Source: an uncultured Eubacteriales bacterium
Lineage (GTDB): Bacteria; Bacillota; Clostridia; Oscillospirales; CAG-272
Assembly: GCA_934489945.1 (NCBI GenBank)
Contig: CAKSSY010000056.1
Location: forward strand, 1 to 12,120
DNA length: 12,120 nucleotides
Direction: 5' to 3'
Both the position numbers and the translations under genes were made by a program. Below are positions 5,893-12,120 of this stretch, in pieces. Every line of letters starts with the position of its first letter. Positions within the stretch are counted from its first letter, which is position 1. The notes under the pieces are model-generated. The model did no database searches and was not told the DNA's origin. It saw only the letters and a list, made by a program, of their open reading frames with translations.

Positions 5893-6506
5893 TTACCGCA
5901 CTCATAAGCGGTGTTGTTTACGCATTGCTGGCGTGTTATCGTTCCAAATCTTCCGTGAGTTTTTGTGTAGCTACAGCATTTCTTCCGATGACGGTTGCGG
6001 TGGTGATTGCTCTTGTCAACGGAAATCTCGGCACCGGTGTGGCAATTGCCGGTGCATTCAGTCTGGTGCGGTTTCGCTCGGCACCCGGAACGGCACGTGA
6101 AATTGCCATAATCTTTATTGCCATGGCGGCGGGGCTTGCTTTTGGTATGGGGTACCTTGCTTACGGTATTGCTTTTCTGTTGATTGCGGGCGGGTTGCTT
6201 TTGATTTTTCAAAGAATTCCGTTGATGCCGAATCGTTTGAAAACCTGCGAAAAGATGATTAAAATTACGATTCCGGAAATGTTGGACTATACAACAGTTT
6301 TTGATGATATTTTCGAGTCTTATACCGTTTCCACCGAACTTGAAAATGTGAAATCGGTCAATATGGGTAGTATGTTCCGCCTGAGATATCGGGTAATTCT
6401 GAAAAACGTCTCCGATGAAAAAGCGATGTTGGATGCGATTCGTACCCGCAACGGGAATCTGGAAATCCAATGTTCCCGTGCCGATATTTCCGAGGGAGAT
6501 CTGTAA
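5832..6506 (+). CDS. DUF4956 family membrane protein
   Basis: A 224-residue protein with about four membrane segments (near 15-35, 43-62, 89-107 and 109-127) and a short hydrophobic stretch at 66-78. That stretch leads into the family signature GAFSLVRFRSAPGTAREIA (74-92). A soluble C-terminal domain (about 138-224) has alternating strand and helix character. The function of DUF4956 is unknown. Its fixed association with VTC-domain proteins suggests a membrane partner or channel working with the VTC enzyme. The ATG at 5832 has AAGGAG nine bases upstream. It starts 61 bases inside the VTC gene in another frame, so translation of the two is probably coupled. The lipoprotein gene follows after 17 bases in the same operon. 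Confidence 0.85.
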   Translation: MFESIFRDGNVPATGFFIVLITALISGVVYALLACYRSKSSVSFCVATAFLPMTVAVVIALVNGNLGTGVAIAGAFSLVRFRSAPGTAREIAIIFIAMAAGLAFGMGYLAYGIAFLLIAGGLLLIFQRIPLMPNRLKTCEKMIKITIPEMLDYTTVFDDIFESYTVSTELENVKSVNMGSMFRLRYRVILKNVSDEKAMLDAIRTRNGNLEIQCSRADISEGDL

Positions 6507-6523
6507 GAAAGGATGATTTTGTG

Positions 6524-8587
6524 ATGAGAAAAATATTATCTCTGATTTTGGTTTTTTGTTTGGGATTGTCCTGTGTTTTGACTTCCTGCCATTCCGAACG
6601 GCAGGATCCGGATGCCGGGAACGGTCAACAAACAGATAGAACTACGGCAGATGTATCCGGATCTTCTGCCGAAACGATGATGCCGGAGAAAACCGATATT
6701 CCGGAAGATTTGCCTCAAAATGCCAATACGCTTTCCGTTACCTGCTCTGAGGGAACCGATAACTGTTGGAACCTGAACGGGAAAACCCTGACATTTTCGG
6801 GACTGACGGCGGATACTGTTTGCTCAATTTCAGGAGAATTTGACGGTCAAATCGTCATTGACGGCGGTGACGATTACAAATTTGAATTGGAATTGCAAGG
6901 CGTAACGCTGTACAACAAGGAGGAAAATCCGATTATCGTTCTTTCCGGAGACAAAGTAACGATTACGGCGAAAAAGAACAGCAAAAATTATATTTATGAC
7001 ATGCGGGAAGCGATTTCGTCAGAGGATTCCACCGCTTGTTCTTCCGCAATTTATGCCAAATGTGATCTGGATCTTGGCGGAAAAGGCGAGCTTATCGTGA
7101 TTTCCGCCAACAATAACGGCATTCACACAAAGGATGATCTCGGTGTAAAAAATCTTACCCTCTCCGTTACTTGCGCCGATAACGCCCTGAAGGGCAATGA
7201 CGGGGTAAACATTTCGGGTGGTGTATTGACGTTGATTGCCAAAAGTGGAGATGGCATAAAAACCACAAATTCCGATGTGTCTTCAAAAGGGAAGCAAAAG
7301 GGAAGCGTTTCTCTGTCCGGTGGGACCGTAACCATTTACGCCACCTGTGACGGAATTGATGCCGCCTTTGATGTGGAGATCAGCGACGAAGCAATTCTGA
7401 ATATTTATACCGATCGATACTCACCGTATTCTGAAGACGTGGAGAAGTCCGACGAAGCGGAAGATGTCCGTTATATTCGCTTTACTTCAAAAAACTATCG
7501 GTATTCCATCCGATATTATAACAGTGAAAGCGATTTTGTGTGGGCGAATGCGACGTTGAAAAAATCTGTAAACGGCGGCAGAGAGACTTATTACTATTAC
7601 GCTTTTGAAAAAATGGAAGGTTATGAATCGATACAGCTTTTTGTCTATTCGACCGATCAGGCACAGGGACAAGACACGGAGTATGTGGTCAAGTCCGATT
7701 TTATAACTTGGAACACTTCTTACGATACCTTGGCGTTGATGTCTCGTAGCGGCTCACTTTCCTGCAATTGGACAAATTACACCGCATCCGTCGGGGGTGG
7801 TATGGGCGGATTTCCCGGTATGATGGACGGAAACCCCGAAAAGGGCGATTATTCGACAAAGGGAATCAAGGCAGATAATGAAATTCATGTAACCGGCGGT
7901 ACGATTGTGGTTGAGTCTTACGATGACGCCCTTCACGCAAACGGTGAAACACAACTGGAAAACGGAGAAATGTCTACCGGAAATATTCTGATTTCCGGCG
8001 GCACACTCACCCTTTTCTCCAAAGACGACGGGGTTCACGCAGACGGAACCGTTACCGTAACCGGTGGCAAGATCAATGTTACCGACAGTTATGAGGGACT
8101 GGAGGGAAACTTTGTTGTCATACGAGGCGGAGATATTTCGGTTGTTTCGGCAGATGACGGAATTAACGCCACTGCTACGTCCGGGACAGGTATTACTTTT
8201 GAAGGCGGCAAGGTGATGATTTATGCCGGTGGAGACGGAATTGACTCCAACAGCCGAACCGCTTATCAGGGGATTGTATTTTCCGGCGGAGAAATTACGG
8301 TAATCAGTACCTCCGGAGGCAATTCTTCTCTTGATACAGAGCAGGGATACACTTACAACGGTGGGACGGTACTGGCTCTTTGTCCCGCAAACGGTATGGG
8401 AAATGAGGCGACAAAGTGTCGGAATTTTTCCGCGGTCGGATCCAAAACCACAATGAATCTAAGCCGGGGGCAGACGCTGAAAGTCAAGGTCAACGGTGTT
8501 GAGACCGCTTCGGTAACAATGCCGTGCCAGCTTTCCGCGTTGGTTATTTATCTCGGTTCTTCGATGGCAAATATGGTAACCGAATAA
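6524..8587 (+). CDS. Cthe_2159-type beta-helix carbohydrate-binding lipoprotein
   Basis: A 687-residue exported protein. The start MRKILSLILVFCLGLSCVL leads to a lipobox LTSC (19-22), so it should be processed by signal peptidase II and anchored at C22. A Ser/Thr/Pro/Asp-rich linker runs to about residue 65. Two blocks (about 68-300 and 445-640) are built of repeated rungs of the kind SGGTLTLFSKDDGVHADG, with recurring GG and DG(I/V) turns, as in right-handed parallel beta-helices. This matches the Cthe_2159 carbohydrate-binding family, whose founding member binds acidic plant polysaccharide and calcium. Between them lies an insert (about 300-440) rich in Tyr and Ser, ending in a Gly/Met-rich loop. 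ATG 6524 is chosen because it gives a clean signal peptide; an in-frame GTG at 6521 fits the AAAGGA site about as well. The protein may bind cell-wall or dietary glycans. No enzymatic motif is seen. Confidence 0.88.
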   Translation: MRKILSLILVFCLGLSCVLTSCHSERQDPDAGNGQQTDRTTADVSGSSAETMMPEKTDIPEDLPQNANTLSVTCSEGTDNCWNLNGKTLTFSGLTADTVCSISGEFDGQIVIDGGDDYKFELELQGVTLYNKEENPIIVLSGDKVTITAKKNSKNYIYDMREAISSEDSTACSSAIYAKCDLDLGGKGELIVISANNNGIHTKDDLGVKNLTLSVTCADNALKGNDGVNISGGVLTLIAKSGDGIKTTNSDVSSKGKQKGSVSLSGGTVTIYATCDGIDAAFDVEISDEAILNIYTDRYSPYSEDVEKSDEAEDVRYIRFTSKNYRYSIRYYNSESDFVWANATLKKSVNGGRETYYYYAFEKMEGYESIQLFVYSTDQAQGQDTEYVVKSDFITWNTSYDTLALMSRSGSLSCNWTNYTASVGGGMGGFPGMMDGNPEKGDYSTKGIKADNEIHVTGGTIVVESYDDALHANGETQLENGEMSTGNILISGGTLTLFSKDDGVHADGTVTVTGGKINVTDSYEGLEGNFVVIRGGDISVVSADDGINATATSGTGITFEGGKVMIYAGGDGIDSNSRTAYQGIVFSGGEITVISTSGGNSSLDTEQGYTYNGGTVLALCPANGMGNEATKCRNFSAVGSKTTMNLSRGQTLKVKVNGVETASVTMPCQLSALVIYLGSSMANMVTE

Positions 8588-8600
8588 AATCGAAAAAATG

Positions 8601-8649
8601 AAAAGATTCCCCTTTCCAAGACAATCTGTCTTGGAAAGGGGAATCTTTT
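8601..8649 (+). terminator. Long perfect-hairpin terminator after the lipoprotein gene
   Basis: A 23-bp perfect inverted repeat (8601-8623 and 8627-8649) with a 3-base loop ATC. It starts with AAAAGATTCCCC and ends with GGGGAATCTTTT. The ends are A-rich and T-rich, so it can act in both directions, although the T-run on the plus strand is only four long. It closes the VTC operon. Confidence 0.85.
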
Positions 8650-8709
8650 GCGATCGGATATCTCGGTAAACAAGCGTTTTTGCTTCGGGAGAAATATTTT
8701 GGTTGCCTA

Positions 8710-8738
8710 TTGACAAGAATATGATTGTGTACTATAAT
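8710..8738 (+). promoter_or_regulatory. Consensus sigma-A promoter of the MATE gene
   Basis: TTGACA (8710-8715) and TATAAT (8733-8738), both perfect, 17 bases apart. Transcription should start near 8745, leaving a leader of about 107 bases before the ATG at 8852. The leader contains a tiny possible reading frame (ATG 8771 to TGA 8791) behind GGAGAGGAA. Confidence 0.9.
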
Positions 8739-8851
8739 GACTCCTGTCTGATTTTATGTCCGGAGAGGAAATGCCGATTTTTTCTCTGTGACTTTTGCTT
8801 TATTTATATGTTTTCGTAGGAAAACAAGGAAACAGAACGCCGGAGGAACTC

Positions 8852-10189
8852 ATGCATATCCAACTTTCTGATCATTTTACTTACAAAAGACTGATTCGAT
8901 TTACTCTTCCATCCATTGCTATGATGATTTTTACTTCCATCTACAGCGTGGTGGATGGTTTTTTTGTGTCCAATTTTGCAGGCAAAACGCCATTTGCCGC
9001 GGTCAATCTGATTATGCCGATTCTGATGATTCTCGGCACGGTCGGCTTTATGTTCGGAACCGGCGGTACCGCGCTGGTTGCCAAAACTTACGGAGAAGGC
9101 GATAAGGAAAAGGCAAATCGATGTTTTTCCTTGTTCGTATATACCGCTTTCCTGATCGGAGTGGTTCTTTCTGTCCTCGGATTTTTTTTGATAAGCCCGA
9201 TTGCCCGGATGCTGAAAGCGGAAGGCGCGTTGCTTGAAAATTGTGTGCTGTATGCCCGCATTATTCTTGTGGCGTTGCCCTTTTTTATGCTTCAGGTTAT
9301 GTTTCAGAGCTTTTTCGTTGTGGCGGAAAAACCCCACTTGGGGCTTGCGGTGACGATTGCCTCTGGTTTTTGTAATATGATTTTGGACGCTGTGCTGGTC
9401 ATCCTGCTTCCGCAGGAGTATAAACTTGCGGGCGCAGCTGTCGCAACCGCTGTAGCACAGACAGTTGGCGGAGTAATTCCTTTGATTTACTTTTTCCGGA
9501 AAAACAGCAGTATTCTTCATCTTGGAAAGACGGTCTTTGACGGTAAGGCAATCCTTAAGGCGTGTACGAACGGTTCGTCTGAGTTCATGAGTAATATTTC
9601 CATGAGTCTTGTCGGAATTCTGTATAATTTTCAGCTTATGGAATACGCAGGCGAAAACGGGATTTCTGCCTATGGTGTTATGATGTATGTCAGTATGATT
9701 TTTTCGGCGATTTTTGTTGGCTTTTCCATCGGTATTGCGCCGGTTGTCGGGTATCACGACGGCGCACAAAATCACGGGGAACTGAAAAGCCTGCTTCGGA
9801 AAAGCCTGATTTTGATTGGCGTTGTCGGGATTTTCATGGTAATCTCGGCAGAACTTCTCGCGGCTCCGCTGTCAAAAATTTTTGTCGGATATGATGCGGA
9901 ACTGCTCAAAATGACGGTGTCCGGGTTTCGGATGTTTGCTCTCTCGTTTGGCTTTTTGGGATTCGGGATCTTTGCGTCCGGATTTTTTACTGCTTTGAAT
10001 GACGGTGTTACGTCTGCCTTGATTTCGTTTTTGCGCACCTTGGTTTTTCAAAGTGCCGCGATTCTTTTGTTACCGATAATCTGGAAATTGAACGGGATCT
10101 GGTTCTCGGTGGTAATTGCCGAATTTATGTCCGTCGTCCTCGGAACCATATTTCTGATTGTCAAACGAAAGAAATATCACTACTGGTAA
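8852..10189 (+). CDS. MATE family multidrug/cation efflux transporter
   Basis: A 445-residue polytopic membrane protein with about 12 hydrophobic segments in two similar halves, the normal MATE size. The N-terminal part is typical: YKRLIRFTLPSIAMMIFTSI (11-30), then YSVVDGFFVSNFAGKTPFAA, then GFMFGTGGTALVAKTYGEGD. The last is the conserved GTGG..A....GEGD signature in the cytoplasmic loop. MATE proteins export cationic drugs or metabolites using H+ or Na+ gradients; the substrate here is unknown. I chose ATG 8852, preceded by GGAGG five bases upstream, over an upstream non-ATG start at 8795 whose extension lacks a good ribosome binding site. The gene is monocistronic, with its own consensus promoter and a terminator directly after it. 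There is no adjacent dedicated regulator, so a link to the VTC operon is not implied. Confidence 0.93.
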   Translation: MHIQLSDHFTYKRLIRFTLPSIAMMIFTSIYSVVDGFFVSNFAGKTPFAAVNLIMPILMILGTVGFMFGTGGTALVAKTYGEGDKEKANRCFSLFVYTAFLIGVVLSVLGFFLISPIARMLKAEGALLENCVLYARIILVALPFFMLQVMFQSFFVVAEKPHLGLAVTIASGFCNMILDAVLVILLPQEYKLAGAAVATAVAQTVGGVIPLIYFFRKNSSILHLGKTVFDGKAILKACTNGSSEFMSNISMSLVGILYNFQLMEYAGENGISAYGVMMYVSMIFSAIFVGFSIGIAPVVGYHDGAQNHGELKSLLRKSLILIGVVGIFMVISAELLAAPLSKIFVGYDAELLKMTVSGFRMFALSFGFLGFGIFASGFFTALNDGVTSALISFLRTLVFQSAAILLLPIIWKLNGIWFSVVIAEFMSVVLGTIFLIVKRKKYHYW

Positions 10190-10207
10190 TGTCTTTTTCC
10201 CTGTTTG

Positions 10208-10257
10208 AAAGGCGATGTTAAGAAACTCTTTTTGCGTTTCTTAACATCGCCTTTTTG
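10208..10257. terminator. Terminator between MATE gene and asnB
   Basis: A 19-bp perfect stem, starting AAAGGCGATGTTAAG (10208-10226) and closing at 10236-10254 with TTAACATCGCCTTT, over a 9-base loop. It is followed by TT on the plus strand, making a five-T run. It ends MATE transcription and may also serve asnB from the other side, where the T-run is short. Confidence 0.9.
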
Positions 10258-10276
10258 TTCAATATTTCTATTGGTT

Positions 10277-11854
10277 TTATTTTCCGCTTGCGCCGTAGTT
10301 GGAAAGTACTCTTGCAGACGGATCGTTTACGTTGCATCCCTGCCAAGTTTTGTTCGGCATCCAAAAATCCACGATCATATCGGATTGACCGGGATAATAT
10401 TTTTCAAAAATCTCACGATAGAGCAGGGACTCTTTGGTAAAAGGAGTAGCATGTGTATATTTCCGACTCTTCTGTCGGAATTCTTCTTCGGTGTATTGTC
10501 CTTCCGCAAATTCTTTGATGTCGTCCACCATGGAATGACCGACCGCATCCGAAAAGGCGGCTTTTTCACGATACAGAATGTCATGCGGCAGAGTATCGCC
10601 TTCAAAGGCATGGCGAAGCAGATATTTGCCGATGCCGTAAGTGTTCATTTTCTTTTCGGGATCGACCGATAAAATGTATTTGACAAAATCAAGATCGCCG
10701 AAAGGAACCCTCGCCTCAAGAGAGTTGACGGAAATACAGCGGTCGGCACGAAGCACATCATACATATGCAATTCCCGCACCCGCTTTTCCGATTCTTTCT
10801 GAAATTCTTCTGCGGATGGGGCAAAATCGGTGTATTTGTAACCGAACAGTTCGTCCGATATTTCTCCGGTAAGAAGGACGCGAATGTCTGTGTTTTCGTG
10901 GATCCATTTGCAAAGCAGATACATTCCCATACTGGCACGTATGGTGGTAATATCAAAGGTTCCGAGCAGATGAATCACATTTTCCAACGAGTCAAGCACC
11001 TGTTTTTTCGTCATAATGACTTCGGTGTGTTCACTTCCGATATAGTCAGCCACCTGTCTTGCATATTTCAGATCAATGGCATCCCCCTCCATGCCGATTG
11101 CAAAGGTGTGAATCGGTTTTTGGCTTCTTTGCTGAGCAATCGCACAGACGAGAGAGGAGTCTAGACCTCCCGAGAGGAGAAACCCGACTTTGGCATCGGA
11201 AACGAGACGTTTTTCTACGCCGACAATCAACTTTTCGCGGATTTTCCGGCAAACGGTCTCTGTGTCATCGTGACAAATTTCGCCCACCTCGGAAATGTCG
11301 CGGTAACAGATAAATTTCCCGCCTTTATAGTAATGCCCGGGAGGGAAAGACATAATTTTGCCACACATTCCGACAAGATTTTTCGGTTCACTGGCAAAGA
11401 CTATCACACCGTTGCGGTCGTACCCATAATAGAGAGGACGGATTCCGATGGGATCGCGTGCGGCAATGTATTCATCCGTTTTGGCATCGTAAAGAACCAA
11501 CGCAAATTCCGCATCGAGCATTCCAAACATATCAATGCCGTATTCCCGATACATAGGAAGAAGAATTTCGCAGTCCGAGCCGCTTCTGAAAGTATATTTT
11601 TCGGACAGCTTTTCTTTGATTTTTTCATATCCGTAGATTTCACCGTTGCAAACAAGATAACTGCCATCCAGTTCAAACGGTTGCATCCCTTCCGGGGTCA
11701 ATCCCATGATGGCAAGTCTGTGAAATCCGAGCAGACCTTCTCCGGCTTTTTTGACGCGGCTGTCATCCGGGCCTCTGGAAAGGGTTTTTTCAAACCCTTT
11801 CTCAAAGTCTTCATAGACAGGACATTTTCCGCAATATCCGATAATGGAACACAT
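10277..11854 (-). CDS. asnB: Asparagine synthase (glutamine-hydrolysing)
   Basis: A 525-residue AsnB that converts aspartate, glutamine and ATP to asparagine, glutamate, AMP and pyrophosphate in the cytoplasm. The N-terminal class II glutaminase domain has the catalytic C2 (MCSIIGYCG), R46 in GFHRLAI, N70-G71-E72 in VCNGEIYGY and D94 in SGSDCE. The C-terminal synthetase domain has the pyrophosphate loop SGGLDSS (228-234) and TGEISDELFGYKY (about 329-341). In the latter, Ile follows Glu where E. coli AsnB has Gly, and it probably marks a subfamily. Somewhat shorter than the roughly 554 residues of E. coli AsnB. The ATG at 11854 is three bases after the stop of the PII gene, with GGAG placed in that gene's last codons. 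The two are cotranscribed and translationally coupled, which suggests nitrogen control of asparagine synthesis. Confidence 0.95.
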   Translation of the reverse strand: MCSIIGYCGKCPVYEDFEKGFEKTLSRGPDDSRVKKAGEGLLGFHRLAIMGLTPEGMQPFELDGSYLVCNGEIYGYEKIKEKLSEKYTFRSGSDCEILLPMYREYGIDMFGMLDAEFALVLYDAKTDEYIAARDPIGIRPLYYGYDRNGVIVFASEPKNLVGMCGKIMSFPPGHYYKGGKFICYRDISEVGEICHDDTETVCRKIREKLIVGVEKRLVSDAKVGFLLSGGLDSSLVCAIAQQRSQKPIHTFAIGMEGDAIDLKYARQVADYIGSEHTEVIMTKKQVLDSLENVIHLLGTFDITTIRASMGMYLLCKWIHENTDIRVLLTGEISDELFGYKYTDFAPSAEEFQKESEKRVRELHMYDVLRADRCISVNSLEARVPFGDLDFVKYILSVDPEKKMNTYGIGKYLLRHAFEGDTLPHDILYREKAAFSDAVGHSMVDDIKEFAEGQYTEEEFRQKSRKYTHATPFTKESLLYREIFEKYYPGQSDMIVDFWMPNKTWQGCNVNDPSARVLSNYGASGK

Positions 11855-11857
11855 AGT

Positions 11858-12120
11858 TTACTCCACATCCTGCAGTGCGTCATAACCTTCTTCGCCGGTT
11901 CTGACTTTCACTACATTTTCTACATCATAAACAAAGATTTTCCCGTCGCCGATATGACCGGTGTACAGCACCTTTTTTGCGGTTTCAATCACGCTCCGCA
12001 CCGGAATTTTGCTGACTACAATGTCCAACTGAATTTTCGGCAACAAAGTGGCTTCCACTTCAACGCCGCGATAAAACTCGGGTTTTCCTTTTTGTTGACC
12101 GCAACCGAGGACGTGAGACA
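11858..12120 (-). CDS. PII family nitrogen regulatory protein (partial, N-terminus outside window)
   Basis: The frame is open from the right window edge to TAA at 11860-11858 and gives the last 86 residues or so of a PII protein, which is normally about 112. The visible part begins within the T-loop region, SHVLGCGQQKGKPEFYRGVE, continues with TLLPKIQLDIVV, and contains the nucleotide-binding stretch TGHIGDGKIFVYDVENVVKV followed by RTGEE. PII trimers bind ATP/ADP and 2-oxoglutarate and control ammonium transporters, nitrogen enzymes and regulators. Aligned by eye to E. coli GlnB, Y46 is kept (FYRG), but the uridylylated Y51 is replaced by Val (GVEV). The internal GTG at 12058 is not the start, because PII homology continues upstream of it. 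It precedes asnB by three bases. An ammonium transporter gene may lie upstream, outside the window. Confidence 0.92.
   Translation of the reverse strand, partial: SHVLGCGQQKGKPEFYRGVEVEATLLPKIQLDIVVSKIPVRSVIETAKKVLYTGHIGDGKIFVYDVENVVKVRTGEEGYDALQDVE

Noticed and set aside
5637..6470. Minus-strand open frame of 277 codons
   Set aside because: Antisense to VTC and DUF4956, which have family motifs and ribosome binding sites; His/Asn/Arg-rich shadow composition.
7830..8330. Recurring short DNA similarities that might suggest a repeat array
   Set aside because: They are degenerate and follow the protein-level beta-helix rungs (SGG and DG turns); there are no constant spacers, so it is not CRISPR or a tandem DNA repeat.
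8804..9775. Minus-strand open frame of 323 codons
   Set aside because: Antisense to the MATE gene; its polar, Lys/His/Asn-rich composition is what the reverse of a hydrophobic membrane protein gives.
10205..10672. Plus-strand open frame of 155 codons
   Set aside because: Begins inside a terminator hairpin and runs antisense to asnB, whose catalytic motifs are intact.

Overview
The window looks like a chromosomal segment from a low-to-mid GC member of the Bacillota, most likely class Clostridia. The evidence is: near-consensus sigma-A promoters (TTGACA, 17 bp, TATAAT) repeated across the window, strong purine-rich ribosome binding sites, a Firmicute-type L10 leader with an attenuator, a Clostridia-style VTC/DUF4956/Cthe_2159 gene set, and a PII-asnB pair. 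I cannot place it to genus. No phage, insertion sequence, CRISPR array, tRNA or rRNA is visible.

Layout. (1) 1-1555: a ThuA-like gene on the minus strand, cut by the left edge, divergent from an AraC-family regulator with a near-perfect promoter. (2) 1556-2800: a bidirectional terminator, then rplL and rplJ on the minus strand. These two have their own promoter, an L10 autoregulatory leader and an attenuator, and are not linked here to rplKA or rpoBC. (3) 2800-3112: a 300-base intergenic stretch with a strong promoter and a run of stable hairpins with competing pairings. It is the best candidate here for an undescribed structured RNA. (4) 3113-5024: an OmpR-type response regulator and its overlapping membrane histidine kinase, ended by a terminator. 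(5) 5131-8587: an operon of a VTC (polyphosphate polymerase-like) protein, a DUF4956 membrane protein and a large Cthe_2159-type beta-helix lipoprotein, ended by a 23-bp perfect hairpin. (6) 8710-10254: a MATE efflux transporter with its own consensus promoter and terminator. (7) 10277-12120, minus strand: asparagine synthase B preceded by a PII signalling protein cut by the right edge.

How the parts fit. The two-component system and the VTC-DUF4956-lipoprotein operon probably form one unit. Both are preceded by TTAA-containing direct repeats spaced exactly 10 bp apart, the typical layout for OmpR-family binding sites, and each pair lies 22-23 bp upstream of a possible -10 element. The inferred system senses an envelope signal through the kinase and controls an envelope module made of a possible nucleotide/polyphosphate-handling enzyme, a membrane partner and a surface glycan-binding lipoprotein. 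The PII and AsnB genes suggest nitrogen-controlled asparagine synthesis. The PII lacks the tyrosine that is uridylylated in E. coli, so it probably senses metabolites without that modification.
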